Shown here one piece after another: positions 26,929-33,805 of a DNA stretch of 64,000 bases. The DNA lies in contig JAGBGU010000010.1 in assembly GCA_017935785.1 (NCBI GenBank), positions 1-64,000 on the forward strand. The letters are read 5' to 3'. The notes under the pieces are model-generated. The model saw only the letters and a list, made by a program, of their open reading frames with translations, was not told where the DNA came from and made no database searches. This DNA is from Bacteroidaceae bacterium (GTDB lineage: Bacteria; Bacteroidota; Bacteroidia; Bacteroidales; Bacteroidaceae). Position 1 is the stretch's first letter. Every line of letters starts with the position of its first letter. The translations under genes were made by a program, and so were the position numbers.

Positions 26929-28971
26929 TTATTTATGCTTTTGCGGAGCAGATGTGGAATATACCAGTCCGTCCATTTCTTTTCTTCCGTCGGGGGTGAC
27001 GAATACGGTCGTGAACATCCATTTGACCAAACGTACCTCCGGCGTACTGAAAGCACCCACGGGGAGTTTCCACATTACTTTGTTCCAACCCTTATTCAGA
27101 TGAACAAGAAGCGGCGGACGCGATACACAATTCTCGTTGCCCAATGCTATTTCGTTACTTTTAACCTTGTGAGTGGCTGTCCATACCGGGGGCGCAACTT
27201 CTTCCCCGTTTATCCACAACCTGCTGCAACGGTTGTCCCACGTACCCTGTTGGGGTGGAAGGTCGGCTTCGCTCCTGCTGTAATTCTGTGTTTCAGCCAA
27301 CAGTCCCACCTGTTGCGATTTGGGCGAATATACCCATGTGTAAGCGTATGCCGTGTGGTTTTCCTTTGCGTTCTTATAAAAAGTAGGCACACTGTTGCTC
27401 CCGAGCGAACCCCATACGTGCCGCAGGTATATGCCGGCCCCTATGGCTTGTCTTACGCCGTATTCCTTTCCTTCATAACTGTAAGAGTCTGCTGTATTGT
27501 TTTCCGGCGGAAAAGCCTTGTACAAGTCGCCACCGTTGGGGAACGCATCCGTAATGTTCCATTTGACGTGTGTTTGCTTTACGTATCCGAAGGGATAGCC
27601 CTCGAATGTGTGTTCCTTGTGCCACAACATTCTGCGTTCAAAATCGGCAAAAGCCTTGAATTTGTCACTGTTCTCGTCGGTCAGATTAGTTCCGTCACCA
27701 TTGAAGTATTCCGTTCCGCCGCCTATCCATGCACGCTCCGCCAAAGCCAGTACGTTGGGGTAAAGTCCGTTTTCTATCATCTGGGCGTATTCGCTCTGCA
27801 TAAGACGGTCGTGCCACAGCGCAATAATGCTTCCGGCCACGTCCTTATCCGCCTTTTGCCTGTTGTAGATAGTACTGTTGTAAAGAGCCACAATATCGCC
27901 GAATGTGTCAAAATGGTTCACATAATGATATTTGCTGTCAATGGCCGGAATGCCGGGTGTGGCCTTTCCCCTGAAGCTCCACAGCTGCATCATGTCTATC
28001 TCGCCGGGCTTGTAGTTCCAACCCGGGTTCCAGCTGATTACCTTCTTGCCCTTTGCCCTTATGTATGATACCATTTCAGGGACAAAATGGGGATTCCTGA
28101 AATGAACTTCATCCGTTCCTATGTGGAGATAAGGAACGTCATCGAACGTTTCGCACACTTCGTCAATGAGCAGTTTCAGAATCTTCATTCCTTCGGGCGA
28201 TTGCATGTCGTGCCTGAAAGTGCGGACAAAAGCGGCGCTATGACCGGGCATGTCTATCTCCGGTATGAGCAGTACGTGATGCCTTTTGCAGAACTCCGTT
28301 AATTCGCGCGCCTCCTCCAGGGTGTAGTATTTACCGGGCATACGTGTCATGTTTACGCTGTCGTTCAGCATGGGGAATATTTTGCTTTGGAGCCTCCATG
28401 CCTGATTTTCTGTCAGATGCCAGTGGAATACGTTCACTTTGAAGCGGGAGAGTACGGCAATCTCGCGTTTCAGTTCATCCATTGAAATGTAGCTGCGACC
28501 CACATCCTGCATAAAGCCTCTGATGGGGAAGGCCGGCCAGTCAGTAATCTCACAGGTGGTGAAAGCCGTTCGTTCCCCTCTTTCCTTGGTCATAAGCTGG
28601 CGTAACGTCTGTATAGCGTTCCATACACCGTGCTCCGTTACTGCCTTCACTGCAATGCGGCGTTTTCCCACACTAAGCGCATAAGCCTCGTTCTGCGCCT
28701 CCGCGGCTTCGGGAATGTTGTCCACCATCTCCACCTCAATCGTTGCCTTTGCACCGGCACTTGTCTCCAGACCCGCTTCGTTGGCAAATTCAAGCCAGCG
28801 CTGCTCCATAACGGGGGATACAATACGTACCTGCTGCCATCTGAATTTGCCCCCCGTCCATCTGATTTGTTGGGGTTGGGGCAACAATACGTTGTCGTTG
28901 GCAACTGCTCCGGTAGTATGGAACACCGCCATGATTATCATAATAATGCAGATGCTTGTTAACTTTTTCAT
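26929..28971 (-). CDS. GH20 beta-N-acetylhexosaminidase, second copy
   Basis: 680 residues from the ATG at 28971, chosen because it gives a signal peptide (cleavage near AVA-N, residue 24); the frame is open further upstream to 29034 but overlaps the preceding gene. GH20b domain, then FHWHLTENQAW, PEIDMPGH, and the catalytic pair Asp287-Glu288 in HIGTDEVHF. The C-terminal part (about 500-680) is a beta-rich accessory domain rather than F5/8 type C. It is only distantly similar to the GH20 at 19876, so linkage preference probably differs. Confidence 0.92.
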   Translation of the reverse strand: MKKLTSICIIMIIMAVFHTTGAVANDNVLLPQPQQIRWTGGKFRWQQVRIVSPVMEQRWLEFANEAGLETSAGAKATIEVEMVDNIPEAAEAQNEAYALSVGKRRIAVKAVTEHGVWNAIQTLRQLMTKERGERTAFTTCEITDWPAFPIRGFMQDVGRSYISMDELKREIAVLSRFKVNVFHWHLTENQAWRLQSKIFPMLNDSVNMTRMPGKYYTLEEARELTEFCKRHHVLLIPEIDMPGHSAAFVRTFRHDMQSPEGMKILKLLIDEVCETFDDVPYLHIGTDEVHFRNPHFVPEMVSYIRAKGKKVISWNPGWNYKPGEIDMMQLWSFRGKATPGIPAIDSKYHYVNHFDTFGDIVALYNSTIYNRQKADKDVAGSIIALWHDRLMQSEYAQMIENGLYPNVLALAERAWIGGGTEYFNGDGTNLTDENSDKFKAFADFERRMLWHKEHTFEGYPFGYVKQTHVKWNITDAFPNGGDLYKAFPPENNTADSYSYEGKEYGVRQAIGAGIYLRHVWGSLGSNSVPTFYKNAKENHTAYAYTWVYSPKSQQVGLLAETQNYSRSEADLPPQQGTWDNRCSRLWINGEEVAPPVWTATHKVKSNEIALGNENCVSRPPLLVHLNKGWNKVMWKLPVGAFSTPEVRLVKWMFTTVFVTPDGRKEMDGLVYSTSAPQKHK

Positions 28972-28994
28972 TTGCGGTATTTGTTTTGATAAGA

Positions 28995-29285
28995 TTAAAT
29001 GATAATGGGCTGTACATTGCTTTCGTCCGGCCAATTAGGCAGATAAAGCAGCGGAAGGGGACTGCCGCCAACTCCGTGCCAGTCTACATTCTTTACCTTG
29101 CTGAAGTCCGGCAAGCCAAAGTCAAAGGAACGCCCGTACAACAGTACAATATTCCTTTGTGTGTCTATCTTCCACAAACCGCCGCCAAAGGGGCAGTCTT
29201 CACCCCTGTTTAAGAGGTCCATGTGCATGAATACGGTTCCGAATTTTAACAACCCGTCCTGATTGATAATAAATTTCTGGTACAT
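28995..29285 (-). CDS. Small conserved-looking protein next to a radical SAM enzyme
   Basis: 96 residues from the ATG at 29285 (the longer open frame to 29474 overlaps the radical SAM gene and reads as its shadow). No signal peptide or membrane helix. Composition is balanced, with Trp/Gly/Pro-rich stretches such as FGGGLWKID and GVGGSPLPLLYLPNW. It sits 22 bases after the radical SAM/SPASM gene and 23 bases before the GH20 gene. Function unknown; a substrate or partner of the radical SAM protein is a possibility, not shown by motif. Confidence 0.65.
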   Translation of the reverse strand: MYQKFIINQDGLLKFGTVFMHMDLLNRGEDCPFGGGLWKIDTQRNIVLLYGRSFDFGLPDFSKVKNVDWHGVGGSPLPLLYLPNWPDESNVQPIII

Positions 29286-29307
29286 GATTTTATAGCGTTT
29301 TTTGTTT

Positions 29308-30171
29308 TTATTTTCTGAATCTTTTGGTAACTGAAGCATAGCCGCACTTGCGACAGAAAGGCTCGGCGGCGAAGTGGTGCGAAAACCCCTCGAGCAAGGA
29401 AACCGCACGGGGCGTGGACAAGATGTCGTGCAACGATTGCTGGAAAAGATTGCCCAAAGGTACAGCCCCGTCATGGTCGAGACAACAGGGAACCACTGTA
29501 CCGTCCGCCAAAACGCCTATTTGGTTGCGCAATGCATAGCAGAACACCTCTTCCTGGGCATACTCTTCATGGTCTTCATCGGGCCATTCAAACATCTTGT
29601 CGAACTCAACATAAAGGTTAGGCGAGATTTTCCATCCGTCATACCGCTCCGTCCACGGACGGGGTACATGACGGGCAATCAACTGCAGTATCCTCTCGTT
29701 GTTACGCTCGTATCCGCCCTGGTTCCACAAGCGCAGTACCACAATGATGCCCCTTTCCGCCGCATCAGTTGAAAAGTTCATCACCCGGGCTATATATCCG
29801 TCAGGGTCAGCGCCCTCATTCCCCTCGTGCGAATGTATGGAAATCTGAATCTTATGTGGTTTTGCATCCAGCAATCGGGCGGCGTTCTCAATGAGCAGAG
29901 TGCCGTTAGTGGTAATTACCGGTATAAAGCCTTTTTCCTTTGCGGACAACACAAAAGCGGGCAGCAGGGGATGCAGCAAGGGTTCGCCCATCAGATGGAA
30001 ATAAAGGAATTTAATCCGACCTTTCAGTCTGTCTGTCAGCAAGTCAAATTCCGCTTGGTCCATATATTTCTTGGCCCTTTTGGTCTTGGGGCAGAATTTG
30101 CAGTTGAGATTGCATATATTAGTAATTTCAAGGTAACATCTTGATATTATCTTGTGTTGTTTTTCATCCAT
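29308..30171 (-). CDS. Radical SAM/SPASM-domain protein
   Basis: 287 residues. The CNLNCKFC motif near residue 17-24 binds the [4Fe-4S] cluster that cleaves S-adenosylmethionine; H-L-M-G-E-P-L-L and TTNGTLL are usual for the family. The C-terminal cysteines (F-C, VPCCLDHDG, CRKCGY) form a short SPASM-type region that binds extra clusters. The family modifies peptides or proteins. It is the first gene of the glycan operon, behind a strong promoter, so it may activate a secreted enzyme or the adjacent small protein. No anaerobic-sulfatase gene is present to explain it. Confidence 0.85.
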   Translation of the reverse strand: MDEKQHKIISRCYLEITNICNLNCKFCPKTKRAKKYMDQAEFDLLTDRLKGRIKFLYFHLMGEPLLHPLLPAFVLSAKEKGFIPVITTNGTLLIENAARLLDAKPHKIQISIHSHEGNEGADPDGYIARVMNFSTDAAERGIIVVLRLWNQGGYERNNERILQLIARHVPRPWTERYDGWKISPNLYVEFDKMFEWPDEDHEEYAQEEVFCYALRNQIGVLADGTVVPCCLDHDGAVPLGNLFQQSLHDILSTPRAVSLLEGFSHHFAAEPFCRKCGYASVTKRFRK

Positions 30172-30200
30172 TTACTACCGTTGTTGTGCTTTAATATATA

Positions 30201-30232
30201 CAAAATTAGTCTTTTGGTTAAAAATCTGCAAA
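30201..30232 (-). promoter_or_regulatory. Promoter of the radical SAM/glycosidase operon
   Basis: On the minus strand TTTG (30232-30229), 20-base spacer, TAATTTTG (30208-30201); start codon 29 bases on. Confidence 0.75.
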
Positions 30233-30262
30233 TAATACACCTTATAAATTAATTAAGCGGCA

Positions 30263-30306
30263 TAAAAATAATGCAGGCCGGCATCCCTTTTTACGAGATA
30301 CCGGCC
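30263..30306 (-). terminator. Terminator downstream of the HU-like gene
   Basis: GGCCGGCATC (30276-30285) pairs with GATACCGGCC (30297-30306), one G-T pair; T-rich tail on the minus strand at 30269-30263. It lies beyond the 9-bp array, so the array is probably in the 3' part of the HU-like transcript. Confidence 0.7.
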
Positions 30307-30350
30307 CGTCTGTTAGTCTTTAAAGAGGCTCTGCCCCGGGGGGAATCTGG

Positions 30351-30404
30351 ATTTTCTAGTATTTCTAGAATCTCTAGTACTTCCAGTTCCTCTAGATTTT
30401 CTAG
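30351..30404. repeat. 9-bp tandem repeat array, six units
   Basis: Six contiguous 9-mers of the same family as 18103-18210 (plus strand NNNTTCTAG-like; one unit TACTTCCAG). On the minus strand the units read Leu-Glu-X (LEN LEE LEV LEI LEI LEN) in the frame of the HU-like gene, starting five codons after its TAA; the frame stays open to a TAA just inside the terminator hairpin. Confidence 0.88.
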
Positions 30405-30419
30405 AAAACCAAGCCCCTC

Positions 30420-30965
30420 TTATCCGGCCAGTCCGCCGTCGTCCTCGTCATCGCCGCCGGTATCGGGGGTAGGGTCGGGAGTGGGTTCGGGGTCTTCGGT
30501 TTCATCTTCGGGGTCTTCCACCTTTCCGCTGTCATCGCTCGTAACGCGCTTTACCACGTTTCCGTCCTTGTCATAGCAAGTGATGCTGATGTTCGTTTCC
30601 TCCAGTTCCTGCTTGATTTCGGTGCTCGGAGTGAAAATAACCTTGCGGCAAGTTATCAGTTCCTTTCCAACGTCCTCAACGTCCTGAACAGTGGTGGCAT
30701 TGACACCGAATCGCATGGTACCCAATCCCGGCAAACTTACGATATGCCCTTCAGTGGACCAAGCCTTCACCACATCGGCAATCACACTCCATGACGCAAC
30801 CAACATGCTTTTGTTGATTCCGCTTCGTGCAGAAGCCTCCTCAATCACCTTGGAAGAAGACAGACTGTTGTAGTTGTCAACAGCCATCTGATAACGGTAA
30901 GTGTCCTTGTACTTACCCACGGTTTGCTTTCTCTGCACCGCCTTGATTCTAATTCCCATACTCAA
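30420..30965 (-). CDS. HU-related DNA-binding protein with acidic ...GGLAG tail
   Basis: 181 residues. Residues 1-130 match the longer HU-like group of Bacteroidales (histone-like proteins larger than HU): R-Y-Q-M-A-V-D-N-Y at about 24, helices SSSKVIEEASARSGINKSML, LPGLGTMRFG, then the TPSTEIKQEL end of the fold. From about 140 the chain becomes acidic and Pro/Thr-rich, with PDTGGDD and the ending DGGLAG, shared with the DUF6261-like protein at 18265. Probably nucleoid-associated. It is divergent from a DUF4248 gene. Confidence 0.85.
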   Translation of the reverse strand: MSMGIRIKAVQRKQTVGKYKDTYRYQMAVDNYNSLSSSKVIEEASARSGINKSMLVASWSVIADVVKAWSTEGHIVSLPGLGTMRFGVNATTVQDVEDVGKELITCRKVIFTPSTEIKQELEETNISITCYDKDGNVVKRVTSDDSGKVEDPEDETEDPEPTPDPTPDTGGDDEDDGGLAG

Positions 30966-31073
30966 TCCTTTCTTTTAAAAATTATTACTACTCTCACTAT
31001 CCGGATTCCGCCTGACAGTTGTCGTTCACGTGCACGAAAGTTGTCGCGCAAATCCCTTCTTTTTTTATAATTG

Positions 31074-31081
31074 CAAAGATA
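31074..31081 (-). promoter_or_regulatory. -7 element for the HU-like gene
   Basis: TATCTTTG on the minus strand, 108 bases upstream of the start codon; a TTTG further up is 26 bases away, longer than usual. Confidence 0.45.
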
Positions 31082-31182
31082 CAGAATGAAATTTTTTTAT
31101 ATTCCACCAAAGTTTTGTGAAAGAGCGATATAGAGCGATAATTCTAAAGAAATTGTTGATTTAAAAAAAAGTCTGCAATTTG

Positions 31183-31214
31183 TTTGTATCTTCTGCAGTT
31201 TTTTTGTACTTTTG
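31183..31214 (+). promoter_or_regulatory. Promoter for the DUF4248 gene
   Basis: TTTG (31183-31186), 20-base spacer, TACTTTTG (31207-31214), 16 bases before the ATG at 31231. Confidence 0.75.
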
Positions 31215-31230
31215 TAAAAATTACTTTAAT

Positions 31231-31461
31231 ATGAAAAAAACACATGAACATGTATTTCGCGGCAGTATCAGCAAGACAACACTGGCAAGAGCTTATGCTC
31301 CGGAGCTGGCCGATTCAAGTGCAAGAAAAAGATTTGCGCAATGGCTGTATCATCACCCCACACTCATCAAACAACTTGAGGCAACCGGATACACAAAGAG
31401 CACGCGCATCTTTACACCCAATCAAGTACGTATCATCTTTGATTGTCTGGGCGAACCCTGA
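31231..31461 (+). CDS. DUF4248-family protein
   Basis: 76 residues from the ATG at 31231; the frame is open to 31180 but the promoter lies inside that extension. The sequence has the DUF4248 pattern: an initial F-R-G-x-I-S-K-x-x-L-A-x-x-Y-x-P stretch, then S-A-R-K-R-F-A-Q-W-L, L-E-A-T-G-Y, and F-T-P-N-Q-V-R-I-I-F near the end. The family is small, of unknown function, and in Bacteroidales is often found beside HU-like genes, as here (divergent). Confidence 0.8.
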   Translation: MKKTHEHVFRGSISKTTLARAYAPELADSSARKRFAQWLYHHPTLIKQLEATGYTKSTRIFTPNQVRIIFDCLGEP

Positions 31462-31512
31462 TTTTACTGTAAATAACTTCACGTAATGTATTAATTTTAA
31501 ATAATTAAAATA

Positions 31513-32400
31513 ATGAAAAACCAGTTACAAACAATAAGCATTTCATGTAATCTTCTAAACGAAGCAATGGCATATAACAAGTTTGCAAATGCAATGGCAA
31601 TGTCGCTTCTGATAAAGAACAAAGTAACGTCATCCACAGTTGTTGGCTATACAAAGAAAGAACTTTGCAACATTACAGGATGCGACTACCGTCCACTCAA
31701 AAAACACTTTAAAATTTTGCAGGAGTACGGAATGGTAAGAGAGGACAAGGTAAAAAATAGGAAAGACATAACCTTCCTGTCTCTGAAAGACAAAAAAGCT
31801 GAAAAGAACATCAGCATGGAAAATTTGGGCATAAACACGCTGGAAGATGCCAAGAAGCATGTGTATCTGCTCTGCTTCAAAATGATAATAGAAAGAAAGA
31901 GATGGGTGAAAAGACAGCTTTTTCTGAGTCATAATTTTAAACAGGCCGAAACAGGCAAAGAAGCCAAAAGAATGTGCAGAAAATACGGATTGAACCGATA
32001 TGAAAATGACCAGTACATCGATTATGGCATATCAGTTGCCACACTTTCAAAAATGTTGGGAATATGTCGCGAAAGAACGCAAGAGATAATAAACATGGCA
32101 GACAAAAACCGCATCGTTATAAAGAAAAAAAGAATTGAAAAGATAACGCCCGAATACTACGACCAAACGCGCAAGTATATAACGGAAGATATCAAGCATA
32201 AAAACTCATTTGTGTCCAAAACCTGCAATGTCTATAAGGTATATGCCAACATTTACTCCATACCTCAGCCTCAAAAAGCAGAAACAGACACAACGATAGA
32301 AAAGAAATGGACGGATTTAACCAAAAACAGCACCGAAACAGCACAAATTGGCGGCGAAAACCCGCAAAATGGGCGCGAAAACAGAGTTAAAACAGCCTAA
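31513..32400 (+). CDS. Winged-helix DNA-binding protein, unknown role
   Basis: 295 residues, lysine-rich, no signal peptide. Two helix-turn-helix-like regions: residues about 45-95 (YTKKELCNITGCDYRPLKKH, then a wing) and about 172-212 (SVATLSKMLGICRERTQEII). The C-terminal 50 residues are polar and probably disordered. The layout resembles replication-initiation or regulatory proteins of mobile elements, but no specific family is recognised. It follows DUF4248 after 51 bases and is AT-richer (about 38% GC in a counted line) than the core genes around the island. Confidence 0.6.
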   Translation: MKNQLQTISISCNLLNEAMAYNKFANAMAMSLLIKNKVTSSTVVGYTKKELCNITGCDYRPLKKHFKILQEYGMVREDKVKNRKDITFLSLKDKKAEKNISMENLGINTLEDAKKHVYLLCFKMIIERKRWVKRQLFLSHNFKQAETGKEAKRMCRKYGLNRYENDQYIDYGISVATLSKMLGICRERTQEIINMADKNRIVIKKKRIEKITPEYYDQTRKYITEDIKHKNSFVSKTCNVYKVYANIYSIPQPQKAETDTTIEKKWTDLTKNSTETAQIGGENPQNGRENRVKTA

Positions 32401-32690
32401 AATCAAAGTTTTTGCTATATTTAGTGTTATTTTTAGTATCCTCCACCTCAATTTCTCTTACATGCTATAACAATGCACAAGTGGATGGTAGTGGATGGTA
32501 TATATAGAGTACGAAAAATCCAATTTTATGTCAGAAATACAGTTTTGAACATTTTTTGGGCCGATGATTACAAGGATAACCACCGCCGGTTCTCGCCATG
32601 TCAAATGCAAAACATTGAGCGTTTCATTGGCGAACCATAGCGGTATAGAATAAAAACTATCAGTTGAATCATTTTTTGCTGCATAGTTGC
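32401..32690. other. AT-rich intergenic stretch
   Basis: No gene recognised. It contains a tandem 10-mer (GTGGATGGTA twice, near 32480-32500) and no obvious terminator for the upstream gene. Confidence 0.4.
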
Positions 32691-32720
32691 TTGTTGTACG
32701 CAAAAGTTTTACTAACTTTG
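32690..32720 (+). promoter_or_regulatory. Promoter for the lipoprotein-helicase transcript
   Basis: TAACTTTG at 32713-32720 with a partial -33 box (CTTG, 32690-32693) 19 bases upstream. Predicted start about 32727, giving a leader of about 260 bases. Confidence 0.5.
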
Positions 32721-32769
32721 TGTCGTGCTTCAACAATTGTGGCACATAAATAATTTTATTGCTCATTTT

Positions 32770-32932
32770 CCACTCGAATCACCACCTCGAAAAAAGAAAG
32801 CGAGCTATAATAACACCAAACACACGGTGAGGTTTGCGCTTAGGCGTAGACTCACCCATAGTGTGTTTGAGGTTTGTGGTGAACCTGAGTGGATTATGGT
32901 GACGGTCTACGCTTTCTTTATGCCTATAAGGC
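32770..32932 (+). ncRNA. Candidate structured leader RNA with alternative helices
   Basis: Read from the sequence: helix 1, CCACTC (32770-32775) with GAGTGG (32887-32892) continued by TCACCAC (32779-32785) with GTGGTGA (32876-32882); helix 2, AAACACAC-GGTGAG (32818-32831) with CTCACC (32851-32856) and GTGTGTTT (32861-32868). These coexist. Helix 3, GCGTAGAC-TCACCCATA (32844-32860) with TATGGTGA-CG-GTCTACGC (32895-32912), excludes helix 2 and is followed by TTTCTTTATG, like a weak terminator. A fourth pairing, AAAGAAAGCG (32793-32802) with CGCTTTCTTT (32910-32919), would compete with helix 3. Known riboswitch signatures were not recognised. Confidence 0.5.
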
Positions 32933-32986
32933 TCAAGAAGCGCAACACAATAAATATGACATTATAAATAATTAATACCATATAAA

Positions 32987-33793
32987 ATGATGACTTATAA
33001 AAAATTAATCTTTGCCCTGATTGGTACAGCAGGCTTAGCGTTTACGTCTTGTTCAAGCGACAACGAAGACATGACAACCAACGAACCTCAAATGGTAAAT
33101 GTAAAATTGGATTTCACTTTCGAGCAAAGCGGAGACATGACTCGTGCCAATGGTGCAGAAACCTATGCAGCCTTTTATGAGAAGTACATCAAGACAAAAC
33201 AACTAACGCCCAAAAACTTTTCGTTAACTTTCATAAACAAAGAGACAAACGAGACGATATTATCAAAAAATGGCACTTGGGAGTCTGAAAATGGAATACA
33301 ATTACCAGAAGGAACGTATAAAGTAACCGGAACATCCTATCCAAAAGAAAAATATTCAGAATCACCATCTGACACAGTTTATATAAGCTTCAGTGAAGAA
33401 GTTGAGATAACAAAATCAACCACTCAGTTAACACTGACAGCCAATTATGCTTCATATTTGCTTTTATTTGATGTGAATAACATTCGTAACATATTACTGG
33501 CAGATGAATATAATACCGCATTCCCTGAAGACAACAAAATGTATAAGAAACTAACCAAGGACGACAATTGCTACTGGCTTTTCATGGTTAACAATTATTA
33601 CAATCGTTATACTTATAATTATGGTGAAACATACTATTATGATTATTACTCATTTGCCGTTCAATTGATGAATGAAAGTACGGCAAAACTTGAACTTTAT
33701 TCAAAGTCTTTCGATTGGGGTAAATATTACTTCTATCAATACAATGACATGAGCACCTCATATAATATTCCCGAAATGCAACCCGGAAATTAA
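32987..33793 (+). CDS. Lipoprotein of unknown function, DUF4493/fimbrillin-like
   Basis: 268 residues. Signal peptide with lipobox FTSC (Cys near residue 22), then acidic spacer and the block SGDMTRANG, common after the leader of Bacteroidales fimbrillin-like lipoproteins. The rest is predicted beta-rich, with a Tyr-rich segment (NNYYNRYTYNYGETYYYDYY) near residue 205. No catalytic motif. A structured leader precedes it and a helicase gene starts 12 bases after its stop, an unusual pairing of an envelope protein with a nucleic-acid enzyme. Confidence 0.7.
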   Translation: MMTYKKLIFALIGTAGLAFTSCSSDNEDMTTNEPQMVNVKLDFTFEQSGDMTRANGAETYAAFYEKYIKTKQLTPKNFSLTFINKETNETILSKNGTWESENGIQLPEGTYKVTGTSYPKEKYSESPSDTVYISFSEEVEITKSTTQLTLTANYASYLLLFDVNNIRNILLADEYNTAFPEDNKMYKKLTKDDNCYWLFMVNNYYNRYTYNYGETYYYDYYSFAVQLMNESTAKLELYSKSFDWGKYYFYQYNDMSTSYNIPEMQPGN

Positions 33794-33805
33794 AGAAAGA
33801 ATACC

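Noticed and set aside
26935..28068. 377-residue open frame antisense to the GH20 gene
   Set aside because: Lies entirely on the reverse of a GH20 with catalytic residues in place.
18265..30480. PDTGG in the shared tails as a sortase (LPXTG-like) signal
   Set aside because: No hydrophobic helix or basic end follows, and both proteins lack a signal peptide.
32793..32919. Invertible promoter flanked by 10-bp inverted repeats
   Set aside because: The other complementary segments inside fit RNA folding better, the promoter lies outside the repeats, and no recombinase gene is in the window.
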